Shown piece by piece: positions 1-8,422 of a DNA stretch of 24,339 nt. The notes below the pieces were generated by a model. It saw only the letters and a program-made list of their open reading frames with translations, did not search any database and was not told where the DNA came from. This DNA is from an uncultured Blastocatellia bacterium (GTDB taxonomy: Bacteria > Acidobacteriota > Blastocatellia > Pyrinomonadales > Pyrinomonadaceae), in assembly GCA_946480785.1 (NCBI GenBank), contig CAMLLD010000084.1:1-24339 (forward strand), in the 5' to 3' direction. Position 1 is the stretch's first letter, and the number at the start of each line of letters is the position of its first letter. Position numbers and translations under genes: made by a program.

Positions 1-1
1 C

Positions 2-345
2 GAAGCGTTTCTCGCACCACGCAATGGCGTGGAAGAGATGCTGGTCTCGATCTGGTCCGACGTGCTGGGTGGAGCGAGAGTCGGAGTAAACGACAACTTC
101 TTCGAGTTGGGTGGCCACTCGCTGTTGGCTACGCAGGTGATGTCGCGCGTGCGGGAAGCGTTCGGGATTGAGATTGCGTTACGAAGTTTGTTCGAGCGAC
201 CAACAGTGGGAGAGTTGGCCGAGGAGATTGGAGCAAGAATGGCGGGAGGCGGAATCTCGCCGCGAGTGGAGAGAATTGAGAGAGCGCAACGGGAAGGGAA
301 CACGATGCCGCTCTCTTTTGCGCAACAACGTCTATGGTTCATCGA
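2..345 (+). repeat. Direct repeat copy 1: PCP plus linker and start of C domain
   Basis: This stretch is matched almost base for base by the stretch starting at 3206, an offset of 3204 nt or exactly one module. Most differences are at third codon positions. The linker encoding RAQREGNTMPLSFAQQRLWF is the best-conserved part. It is seen directly in the sequence and points to module duplication or gene conversion inside the NRPS gene. Confidence 0.9.
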
Positions 346-3300
346 CCAACTCGAGCCGGGCAATCCCGTCTACAACACGCCGCGCGGTGTGCGCTTACGC
401 GGCACACTTGACGTCGCTGCGCTCGAGCGTGCGCTTACGGAACTGGTACGGCGGCATGAAGCATTGCGCACCACTTTCCGCGATCTGCACGGCGAACCAG
501 TTCAGGTTATCGGGAACGCTGAACCTTTCGCAGTGATCGTCGAAGACCTCTCCGGTTTGCCGGAAGCAACACGAGAAGAAGAAGCTCGCCGTTTGACTCG
601 TGAAGAAGCACTGCGGCCCTTCGATCTGTCAACCGGTCCACTTATCCGCGCACGCCTGCTGCGTTTGTCACCGGACGAGAACATCCTGCTCCTGTCGCTG
701 CACCACATCATCAGCGACGGCTGGTCCATGGGTGTGCTGGTTCGTGAAATGGCGGCGCTCTACGAAGCTTATGCGTCTGGGACGGAATCGCCATTGAAGG
801 ATCTGAGTCTCCAGTACGCGGATTATGCGATGTGGCAGCGGGAGTGGCTGCAAGGCGAAGTGTTGGACCAGCAGCTCGCCTATTGGCGCAAACAACTGGC
901 GGGTGCGCCGGCGGTGCTGGAGTTGCCAACGGATCGACCACGGCCCAACGTACAGACGTTTCGCGGCGCGGCGCTGCCGTTCAAGCTGTCACAAGAATTA
1001 ACTGAAGAGTTAAGAGCCTTGAGCAGGCGCGAGGGCGTCACGCTCTACATGACTTTGCTGGCCGCCTTGCAAACATTGCTCGCGCGCTACACCGGACAGG
1101 AAGACATCGCCGTCGGAACACCGATCGCGAACCGTGGCCACGCCGAGATCGAGAACCTGATCGGATTCTTCGTCAATACGCTCGTGCTGCGGACGGACGT
1201 GAGAGGCAATCCGAGCTTCCGCGAGTTGGTCCAACGCGTTCGCGAGACTGCCCTGGGCGCATACGCGCATCAGGATGTGCCGTTTGAAATGCTCGTCGAA
1301 GTGCTGCAACCGGAGCGCAGCCTGAGCTACACGCCGCTGTTCCAGGTGTTGTTCGTTTTGCAAAACGCTCCGCGGGAAAACCTGGAATTAACAGGACTCA
1401 CGCTCGACCTGCTCGACATCGACGCCGGCACGGCGAAGCTCGATCTGATGCTCTCGGTGGAAGAGACAGCAGCAGGTCTCGAAGGCGTCTGCGAATACAG
1501 TACCGATCTATTTGACGAAGCAACCATCCTGCGCCTGCTCGGACACTTCGAGACGCTGCTTCAAGGCATCGTCAGGAACCCCGACGAACACGTCGCGCAG
1601 TTGCCTTTGCTCCCGCCGGCGGAACGCCGTCAACTGCTTGCTGAATGGAATGCGACGATAGAACGCTTTGCGAGGGACTTGTGCGTGCACGACCTCTTCG
1701 CGCAGCAGGTGACCCACACGCCCGACGCTCTCGCGGTTCTCTTCGAAGAGCAGCAATTGAACTATCGCGAGTTGAACGGACGCGCCAACAAACTCGCGCA
1801 CCGTCTGCGCGCGCTCGGAACACGACCGGACCACGTCGTCGGAGTGATGCTCGAACGCTCTCCAGAAATGATTGTCGCGCTGCTCGCGGTTTTGAAAGCG
1901 GGCGGCGCATACATGCCGCTCGATCCCGAACTCCCGCAGGAACGTCTCGCCTTCATGCTTGAAGATGCGGGTGCGCGCCTCGTCCTGACGCAGCAGAGCC
2001 TGGTCCAACGTCTGCCGGAACAGAGCGCGTTCGCCGTCCGTCTCGATGCGGATTGGGAAACCATCGAACAAGAGAGCGCGGCAGATCTGTCGAACGTTAC
2101 AACTCCCGACAACGCCGCCTACGTGATTTACACTTCCGGCTCGACGGGCACACCGAAGGCAGTCGTGATGCCTCACCGCGGCGCGGTCAATCTAATCAAC
2201 TTTCAAGTCCGGAGCTCTAAAGAACGTCTGCGCACGCTGCAATTCGCTTCGCCGAGTTTTGACGTTTCATTTCAGGAAATCTTCTCGACACTCTGCGGCG
2301 GCGGCGCGCTCGTGCTGCTGCGCGATGATGCACGACGCGATGCGAGAGAGTTGCTGCGCGTGATCACGGAGCAGCGCGTGGAGCGACTATTCATTCCGGT
2401 TGTCGCTTTGCAATTCCTGGCCGAAGAGGCTGATCGCGAGGAGCGCGTGACGGGGAGTCTGCGTCAGATCATCACCGCGGGCGAGCAGTTGAAAATCACG
2501 CCGCAGATCGCGCGGCTGTTTCAGAGACTCGACGGTTGCATTCTCGACAACCACTACGGTCCGACCGAAACGCACCTCGCGACGATGTTGCGACTCGAAG
2601 GCAATCCAGACTCATGGACCAGGCTGCCGCCAATCGGTAAGCCCATTGCGAACACCCGCGTCTATGTGCTCGATGATGCGCTCCAGCTCGTCCCCATCGG
2701 AGTAACTGGTGAGTTGTACATCGGCGGCGCGCAGGTCGCGCGCGGTTACTTGCAGCGCCCGGCGCAGACCGCGGAGAGATTTGTTCCTCATCCGTTCAGC
2801 GATGACGGCGAACGACTCTACCGCACCGGGGATCTCGCACGCTACTCCGTAGAGGGAGTGCTCGAGTATGCGGGACGGCGCGACCTGCAAGTGAAGCTGC
2901 GCGGTTTTCGTGTCGAGGTGGGCGAGATCGAGTCGGTCTTGAAACAGCACGCTGCGGTGAAGCAGGCGGCAGTGACGGTGACAGAAGACAACGCAGGCCG
3001 AAAACGGCTGGTGGCTTACATCATCGCGGCGCAAGTCTCTGCGCCGCCGACCAGCGCGGAACTGCGCAAGTTTCTCAAAAACAAACTGCCCGACTACATG
3101 ATTCCTTCTCTCTTCCTGCTGCTCGACGCGTTTCCTTTGACGAACAGCGGCAAGGTCGATCGGCGCGCGTTGCCGGCGCCGGATTGGGAACGCCCGGCAC
3201 TCGCCGAAGCGTTCCTCGCGCCACGCAATGGCGTGGAAGAGATGCTGGTCGCGATCTGGTCCGACGTGCTGGGCGGAACGAGAGTCGGCGTGAACGATAA

Positions 3301-6300
3301 CTTCTTCGAGTTGGGCGGTCACTCCCTGCTGGCGACGCAAGTGATGTCGCGGGTGCGGGAAGCGTTCGGGATCGAAATTGCATTACGGAGTTTGTTTGAG
3401 CGACCGACGGTAGGAGAGTTGGCCGAAACGATTGAAGAGCGATTGCGAGCGGGAGCAGGAATGCCGCTGCCGCGAGTTGAGCGAGCGCAACGGGAAGGGA
3501 ACACGATGCCGCTCTCTTTTGCGCAACAGCGCTTATGGTTTCTCGATAAGTTCGAACAGGACAGCTCGTTCTACAATCTTTCTTCGACCGTGCGCATTTG
3601 CGGCGCGGGGCTTGACGTAAGCGCGCTCGAAAGAAGTTTGCGCGAGGTGACGCGGCGTCACGAAGTCCTGCGCACAACCTTCACTGTTGTCGCCGGACAA
3701 CCGGTGCAAGTCATCGCGCCGGAATCGCAGTTCACTTTGCGGCTCACTGACCTGGGCCATTTTTCACCGGCACAGCGCAACGCGGAGGCGCAACGTCTGG
3801 CGCAGGAAGAAGCGCAGCGACCCTTCGATCTCTCGACCGGTCCGCTCATGCGCGCACGACTGCTGCGCCTCTCGCTCGACGAGCACGTGCTCCTCGTGTC
3901 GATGCATCACATCGTCAGTGACGGTTGGTCCATGGGCGTGCTGGTGCGTGAAGTGATGGCGCTCTACGAAGCTTACGCTGCCGGCGCGCAATCGCCGTTG
4001 CAGGAGCTGAGTCTTCAGTACGGAGATTTTGCCGTGTGGCAACGGGAGTGGCTGCAGGGCGAAGTGCTGGACCAGCAGCTCGCGTACTGGCGCAAACAAC
4101 TCGCGGGTCTGCCGCCCGTGCTGGAGTTGCCGACGGATTATCCACGCCCGGCGTTGATGACTTTCAACGGCGCGGCGCTCTCGCTGAAGTTGTCGCGCGC
4201 ATTAAGCGAAGCGCTGAAAGCGTTGAGTCGAGCGGAAGGCGTGACGCTGTTCATGAGTCTGCTGGCCGCGTTTCAACTGCTGCTCGCGCGCTACAGCGGA
4301 CAGGAAGACATCCCGGTCGGATCCCCGGTGGCCCATCGAACGCGCGCAGAGACCGAAGAGTTGATCGGGTTCTTCGTCAACACGCTCGTGCTGCGCACAG
4401 ACGTGAGCGGGAACCCGACTTTCCGCGAGCTGGTCCAACGTGTAAGAGAGACGGCTCTCGGCGCGTACGCGCACCAGGATCTGCCTTTTGAGAAGCTGGT
4501 GGAGGAGTTAGCGCCGGAGCGTAACCTGAGTTTCACGCCGCTCTTTCAGGTCGTGTTTGCGATGCAGAACACTCCTCTACCGGAGATCGAGTTGAAAGAT
4601 TTGCAGTTGACCATGCTCGAAACGGAAAGGGAGATAGCGAAGTTCGACATCACGCTCGCGATGTGGGAGGCGACGGACGGCCTGGAGGGTTCGCTGGAAT
4701 ACAACACGGACCTCTATGAAGCGGCGACGATGCAACGACTGCTCGGCCACTTTCAGACGTTGCTCGAGAGTATCGTTGCCGATCCCGAAGCGCGGATTGC
4801 TGACCTGACGCTGTTACCCGCCGTGGAAAGACAACAGTTGCTCGTTGACTTCAACGACACGCGAAAGACTGTCCGACGAGACCTCTGCATTCATGAATTA
4901 TTCGAGACGCAGGCGGCGAAAAATCCGCACGCGACGGCAGTTGTCTTCGAGGACCAGCAGGTAACGTACGAAGAGTTAAATCAGCGCGCCAATCGACTCG
5001 CGCATCAGTTGATAGCACTCGGAGTCGGGCCCGAGAAACGCGTCGGCGTTCTAATGGAGCGTTCGTTCGAGATGGTTCTGGCGGTGCTGAGCGTGCTCAA
5101 GGCAGGCGGTACTTACGTGCCGCTCGATCCCTCGTGGCCCATGGAACGACTCCGCTGGATTGCTTCGTCGCTGGGCATCAAATGTCTACTCACAGAGTAT
5201 GCGCAGCTTCGTCTCATTCACGAGCTGCAATGGAAACTGCCCGAGTTGACCGACGTCATTTGTCTTAACGTGACGACGCAAAGACCGCCCGCGGAAACAC
5301 ACAACGAAAGCGTAGTCACATCGTTCTGGAACCACATCGCCGAGCAGGCGGTTGATGAAGTCACGGCCGGTGGTTTCATCAGTAGTTACACGGGCGAGCC
5401 TTTCGCGCCAAGCGAGGTCAGACAATACGTCGCACGCGTGGCGGAGTTGGCCCAACCCTTTCTCGGCGCGGGCACGCGCGTGCTGGAGATCGGCTGCGGT
5501 TCGGGACTGATCATGTTCGAGCTGGCGCCGCACGCCGGCCATTACGTCGGACTCGATCCGTCCGATGTTACGCAAACACAAAATCTGAAACGGATCACGG
5601 AGAAGGGCAGCGACAACATTCGCCTCGCAACCGGCTTCGCCGACGAAATCGACACGCTCTTCGAGCCGGAATCGTTTGACCTCATCGTGATGGCGAGTAC
5701 GGCCCAATTTTTCCCCGGACCAAATTACTTTGAAGCTGTGTTGGAGAAGTCGCTCAAACTGCTGGCGCCGGGCGGCACGATCCTTCTCTGCGACATCATG
5801 GATGCGCGACGCAAGCAGGAATTTGAAGAGTCGCTACAGGAGTTTCAGCGACACAATCCGCAAGCCAAAACCCGCACGCAGTTGGAAGGCGAACTCTATT
5901 TTGACGAAGCGTACTTCTTCGATCTCGAAACAACGTTGGCGAATCTCGGTGCGGTGCAGATCCGGCATCGCGGCCCAGACTTCAACAACGAACTGGGCTA
6001 TCGCTTCGACGTGATTCTGCAAAAAGGCAACGAACGCGCCGGTACGATGCAGCCGCGCAAGCGACTCTGGACGAGCTGGCATCTGCAAAACCTGCCGGAA
6101 AGCAATCCGATCACCACGGTCAATGCCGAGAACGTCGCTTACATCATCTTCACTTCCGGTTCGACTGGTCTGCCGAAAGGCGTGATGGTCCAGCATCGGC
6201 CCATCATCAATCTCATCGACTGGGTACACACGACCTTCAACATCGGCGCGAGCGATCGTCTGCTTTTCGTGACCTCGTTGACCTTCGATCTCTCCGTTTA

Positions 6301-7549
6301 TGACATCTTCGGTACCCTCGCCGCGGGCGCGACACTACACGTCGCTTCGCGCGCGGATTTGCGTGAGCCGCAAAGACTCGCGCGCATACTCAAACAGCAA
6401 CCAATCACCTTCTGGGATTCTGCCCCAGTGGCGCTACAAACAGTCGCACCATACTTCGCAGCTGAACCGGCACAGAACAACGGCGAACACTTGCGAACCG
6501 TCTTTCTCGCCGGCGACTGGATTGCTTTGCATCTGCCGGATGAGATACACGCCGCGTTCCCCAACTCACGGATCGTCAATATGGGCGGCGCGACGGAAGC
6601 AAGCGTCTACTCAAACTTTTACGTGGTCCAAAACGTCGAGCCGCACTGGGCCAGCATCCCTTACGGCAAACCCATTCAGAATGCGCGTTACCACATTCTC
6701 GATGCCCGTCTCAATCCGGTCCCGATCGGCGTTGTCGGCGACATCTACGTCGGCGGCGCATGTCTTTCGCTCGGCTATACAGACGTGATGTTGACCGCTG
6801 CGAAATTTATTCCCGACCCGTTCAGTACGGAACCCGGCGCGCGCCTTTATTCGTTCGGCGACAAGGGACGCTACCGCGCGGATGGTGAGATGGAGTTTCT
6901 CGGACGCCGCGATCAGCAGGTCAAGGTTCGTGGCTATCGTATCGAGCTGGGAGAGATCGAAGCTGCGCTCGCTGCAAACAACGCGGTGCGCGATGTGGTT
7001 GTGCTGGTGCGCGAGGATGGCGGGAGCGAGAAACGTCTGGTTGGCTACGTCGTACCGGAACAGCAGCCTGGTCCAACGACGAGCGAACTGCACAGCTACC
7101 TGAAAGAGAAGCTGCCCGCATACATGCTGCCGTCAGCGTTTGTCGTGCTCGATGCCTTGCCGCTTACGCCGAACGGCAAGCTCGATCGCCGCGCGCTTCC
7201 CGTTCCGGAAACGTCGCGCCCTGCTCTGGCTACGTCTTATCTCGCGCCGTCGACTGAACTTGAACGGCGCATCGCGGAGATCTGGCAGGACGTCTTGCGC
7301 GTGGAACGGATCGGGATGCGCGACAACTTCTTTGAGCTAGGCGGCCACTCGTTGCTGCTCGTGCAGTTGCACGGAAGGTTAAACGAGACACTCGAACAGC
7401 AGGTGTCGATCATCGAACTGTTCAGGTACCCGACGATCGCCTCGCTAGTCGCGCACCTGGGCCAGGACCAGAAACCTGTCACTACCTCCAATCATCGTCG
7501 CGCCGCGGAGCGACGAGAAGCATTAAAAGAAAGAGCTCAATCGCGGTAA
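2..7549 (+). CDS. NRPS, 5'-partial: PCP / C-A(Pro-like)-PCP / C-A(MT-interrupted)-PCP
   Basis: The reading frame is open to the left edge, so the true start is upstream; the GTG at 29 is internal. Residues here count from that GTG. Domains are: PCP (Ser31 in LGGHS); C (about 92-530, HHxxxDG His225/His226/Asp230); A1 (about 550-1045, A10 Lys1042); PCP (Ser1099); C (about 1160-1600, HHIVSDG at 1293-1299); A2 (about 1618-2390, A10 Lys2384) with an inserted SAM methyltransferase (about 1755-2005, motif I VLEIGCGSGL at 1818-1827); and PCP (Ser2441). The Stachelhaus-style code of A1 reads DVQFIAHLAK, which is proline-like. A2 reads DLYDFAMVYK and carries the GGATEAS core seen in cysteine-type A domains; its substrate is unresolved. 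There is no epimerisation or thioesterase domain. The C-terminal PCP probably hands the chain to the PKS downstream. Domain identity is very secure; substrate calls were read by eye. Confidence 0.96.
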   Translation, partial: EAFLAPRNGVEEMLVSIWSDVLGGARVGVNDNFFELGGHSLLATQVMSRVREAFGIEIALRSLFERPTVGELAEEIGARMAGGGISPRVERIERAQREGNTMPLSFAQQRLWFIDQLEPGNPVYNTPRGVRLRGTLDVAALERALTELVRRHEALRTTFRDLHGEPVQVIGNAEPFAVIVEDLSGLPEATREEEARRLTREEALRPFDLSTGPLIRARLLRLSPDENILLLSLHHIISDGWSMGVLVREMAALYEAYASGTESPLKDLSLQYADYAMWQREWLQGEVLDQQLAYWRKQLAGAPAVLELPTDRPRPNVQTFRGAALPFKLSQELTEELRALSRREGVTLYMTLLAALQTLLARYTGQEDIAVGTPIANRGHAEIENLIGFFVNTLVLRTDVRGNPSFRELVQRVRETALGAYAHQDVPFEMLVEVLQPERSLSYTPLFQVLFVLQNAPRENLELTGLTLDLLDIDAGTAKLDLMLSVEETAAGLEGVCEYSTDLFDEATILRLLGHFETLLQGIVRNPDEHVAQLPLLPPAERRQLLAEWNATIERFARDLCVHDLFAQQVTHTPDALAVLFEEQQLNYRELNGRANKLAHRLRALGTRPDHVVGVMLERSPEMIVALLAVLKAGGAYMPLDPELPQERLAFMLEDAGARLVLTQQSLVQRLPEQSAFAVRLDADWETIEQESAADLSNVTTPDNAAYVIYTSGSTGTPKAVVMPHRGAVNLINFQVRSSKERLRTLQFASPSFDVSFQEIFSTLCGGGALVLLRDDARRDARELLRVITEQRVERLFIPVVALQFLAEEADREERVTGSLRQIITAGEQLKITPQIARLFQRLDGCILDNHYGPTETHLATMLRLEGNPDSWTRLPPIGKPIANTRVYVLDDALQLVPIGVTGELYIGGAQVARGYLQRPAQTAERFVPHPFSDDGERLYRTGDLARYSVEGVLEYAGRRDLQVKLRGFRVEVGEIESVLKQHAAVKQAAVTVTEDNAGRKRLVAYIIAAQVSAPPTSAELRKFLKNKLPDYMIPSLFLLLDAFPLTNSGKVDRRALPAPDWERPALAEAFLAPRNGVEEMLVAIWSDVLGGTRVGVNDNFFELGGHSLLATQVMSRVREAFGIEIALRSLFERPTVGELAETIEERLRAGAGMPLPRVERAQREGNTMPLSFAQQRLWFLDKFEQDSSFYNLSSTVRICGAGLDVSALERSLREVTRRHEVLRTTFTVVAGQPVQVIAPESQFTLRLTDLGHFSPAQRNAEAQRLAQEEAQRPFDLSTGPLMRARLLRLSLDEHVLLVSMHHIVSDGWSMGVLVREVMALYEAYAAGAQSPLQELSLQYGDFAVWQREWLQGEVLDQQLAYWRKQLAGLPPVLELPTDYPRPALMTFNGAALSLKLSRALSEALKALSRAEGVTLFMSLLAAFQLLLARYSGQEDIPVGSPVAHRTRAETEELIGFFVNTLVLRTDVSGNPTFRELVQRVRETALGAYAHQDLPFEKLVEELAPERNLSFTPLFQVVFAMQNTPLPEIELKDLQLTMLETEREIAKFDITLAMWEATDGLEGSLEYNTDLYEAATMQRLLGHFQTLLESIVADPEARIADLTLLPAVERQQLLVDFNDTRKTVRRDLCIHELFETQAAKNPHATAVVFEDQQVTYEELNQRANRLAHQLIALGVGPEKRVGVLMERSFEMVLAVLSVLKAGGTYVPLDPSWPMERLRWIASSLGIKCLLTEYAQLRLIHELQWKLPELTDVICLNVTTQRPPAETHNESVVTSFWNHIAEQAVDEVTAGGFISSYTGEPFAPSEVRQYVARVAELAQPFLGAGTRVLEIGCGSGLIMFELAPHAGHYVGLDPSDVTQTQNLKRITEKGSDNIRLATGFADEIDTLFEPESFDLIVMASTAQFFPGPNYFEAVLEKSLKLLAPGGTILLCDIMDARRKQEFEESLQEFQRHNPQAKTRTQLEGELYFDEAYFFDLETTLANLGAVQIRHRGPDFNNELGYRFDVILQKGNERAGTMQPRKRLWTSWHLQNLPESNPITTVNAENVAYIIFTSGSTGLPKGVMVQHRPIINLIDWVHTTFNIGASDRLLFVTSLTFDLSVYDIFGTLAAGATLHVASRADLREPQRLARILKQQPITFWDSAPVALQTVAPYFAAEPAQNNGEHLRTVFLAGDWIALHLPDEIHAAFPNSRIVNMGGATEASVYSNFYVVQNVEPHWASIPYGKPIQNARYHILDARLNPVPIGVVGDIYVGGACLSLGYTDVMLTAAKFIPDPFSTEPGARLYSFGDKGRYRADGEMEFLGRRDQQVKVRGYRIELGEIEAALAANNAVRDVVVLVREDGGSEKRLVGYVVPEQQPGPTTSELHSYLKEKLPAYMLPSAFVVLDALPLTPNGKLDRRALPVPETSRPALATSYLAPSTELERRIAEIWQDVLRVERIGMRDNFFELGGHSLLLVQLHGRLNETLEQQVSIIELFRYPTIASLVAHLGQDQKPVTTSNHRRAAERREALKERAQSR
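3206..3545 (+). repeat. Direct repeat copy 2: PCP plus linker and start of C domain
   Basis: This is the partner of the repeat at 2-345, roughly 90% identical by eye, with a short length difference in the PCP-C linker. Similarity continues at lower level into the C domains, for example the segment encoding DQQLAYWRKQLAG near 868-900 and again near 4070-4105. Confidence 0.9.
5290..6035 (+). other. SAM-dependent methyltransferase domain inserted between A2 and A3 core motifs of an A domain
   Basis: The A domain starts normally (A2-type core LKAGGTYVPLDPSW near residues 1690-1703). It is then interrupted by about 250 residues containing the class I SAM motif VLEIGCGSGL (1818-1827), an acidic motif in GHYVGLDPSD and the later FDLIVMAS and LLAPGGTILLCDI strands. 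The A domain resumes at the A3 core YIIFTSGSTGLPKG (from residue 2038). In characterised interrupted A domains such as TioN and KtzH, an insertion at this point (A2-A3) methylates the amino-acid side chain (S or O), whereas an insertion between A8 and A9 methylates the backbone nitrogen. Side-chain methylation is therefore the prediction. The domain boundaries are approximate. Confidence 0.88.
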
Positions 7550-7648
7550 CTCCCCGCTAACTTTTCATCCACAGATCACGCCGGCTGTTTTACTGGTGAA
7601 CAGTCGCGGTGCGTTATCAATCAACCCAGCCAGACGAGGTATTCTCAA

Positions 7649-8326
7649 ATGAGCACGACTGCGTTTGCTACGAACATCACCGATACCCTGTCTACCAACG
7701 GACGTAAAAACGAGCTTGTTAATTTTCTCAAACAACTAAAAAACGAGTGTGGAACGCTCTCGCCGGAACAGGTAGTAATCATTCTGGGACAGTGGTTTCA
7801 TCCGCTACATTATTTCCCGACCTTCCTTTCGCGTCTGATTTCTGTCACGCCCGAGCTTGAAACGCAGACTTACGTCTCGCGCATTCTGTGGGAAGAACTC
7901 GGCGAAGGCGACCCCCGCCGCGCCCATGAGAAGGTATACATCAAAACGATCAGCGACGGCGGCTTCACAGAAGAAGCGGTCGCCGGCGCGCCACCTTTCA
8001 ATGCCACCCGCAGGCTTGTCGAAGGTTATGAAGAAGCCTCGTCGAGTTGCTTACCAGGACTCGGCTTTCTCTACGGCACCGAGGTCGTCGATTTACCGAT
8101 GGTCGCTACTGTCGGTGAGTTGATGCGTCGTTGCACGGGGAAACAAAATCTGCCGTGGGTCAACATTCACGTTTCGCAGGAACCCGGACACGTCGCCAGC
8201 GCAAACAAGACTTTGGAACCCGCTTTTACCGCGGAAGAGCAGCGCGAAATTATCAAACAAGCGGAGCAGATGTGGACGCTCTGGATTGATTTCTTCAGAA
8301 ACATCCGCAGCGAGATTCTGAACTAA
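7649..8326 (+). CDS. Haem-oxygenase-like diiron oxidase/oxygenase (HDO, iron-containing redox enzyme family)
   Basis: This 225-residue, all-helical protein lies between two assembly-line genes. Candidate metal ligands follow the family pattern: Glu82/Glu83 with His93 (WEELGEGDPRRAHEK), Glu145 (LYGTE), and the closing HxxxExxH made by His174, Glu178 and His181 (HVSQEPGH). Members of this superfamily (for example UndA, BesC, SznF, CADD) use a labile Fe2 centre and O2 for N-oxygenation, C-C cleavage or desaturation of amino- or fatty-acid substrates. Here a tailoring step on a building block or carrier-bound intermediate is inferred; the actual reaction cannot be read from the sequence. ATG 7649 follows GAGG at 7636-7639. 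The gap to the NRPS stop is 99 nt. A TenA/PqqC-like protein is the main alternative, but the second HxxxExxH motif favours HDO. Confidence 0.82.
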   Translation: MSTTAFATNITDTLSTNGRKNELVNFLKQLKNECGTLSPEQVVIILGQWFHPLHYFPTFLSRLISVTPELETQTYVSRILWEELGEGDPRRAHEKVYIKTISDGGFTEEAVAGAPPFNATRRLVEGYEEASSSCLPGLGFLYGTEVVDLPMVATVGELMRRCTGKQNLPWVNIHVSQEPGHVASANKTLEPAFTAEEQREIIKQAEQMWTLWIDFFRNIRSEILN

Positions 8327-8343
8327 ACCTTCAGCCAAAAAAA

Positions 8344-8397
8344 GCACAAGAAGCACAAAGGCTTTACGGGTGTTCTTGTGCCTTCTGTGCTTCTTTG
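8344..8397. repeat. Imperfect inverted repeat / hairpin between HDO and PKS genes
   Basis: The left arm at 8348-8362 pairs with the right arm at 8380-8395. The stem is about 15 bp with one bulged base (C8385) and a loop of about 17 nt. The arms are built from the low-complexity words AAGCACAA and TTGTGCTT. No T-tract follows, so it is a poor intrinsic terminator. It could be a dispersed REP-like element, an mRNA processing or stability hairpin, or a partial terminator that tunes PKS expression relative to the genes upstream. Its presence argues against translation starting at the in-frame ATG at 8378. Confidence 0.7.
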
Positions 8398-8422
8398 CGG
8401 CTTACAAAGTGAGAAATCGAAG

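Noticed and set aside
29..31. GTG as the start of the first NRPS
   Set aside because: The frame is open to the window edge, and the codons before it encode the same EAFLAPRNG linker found before the next PCP, so this is an internal codon of a truncated gene.
8378..8422. Fifteen extra N-terminal codons of the PKS
   Set aside because: They fall in an intergenic hairpin, have no ribosome-binding site and encode nothing like a docking domain; KS homology starts at 8423.
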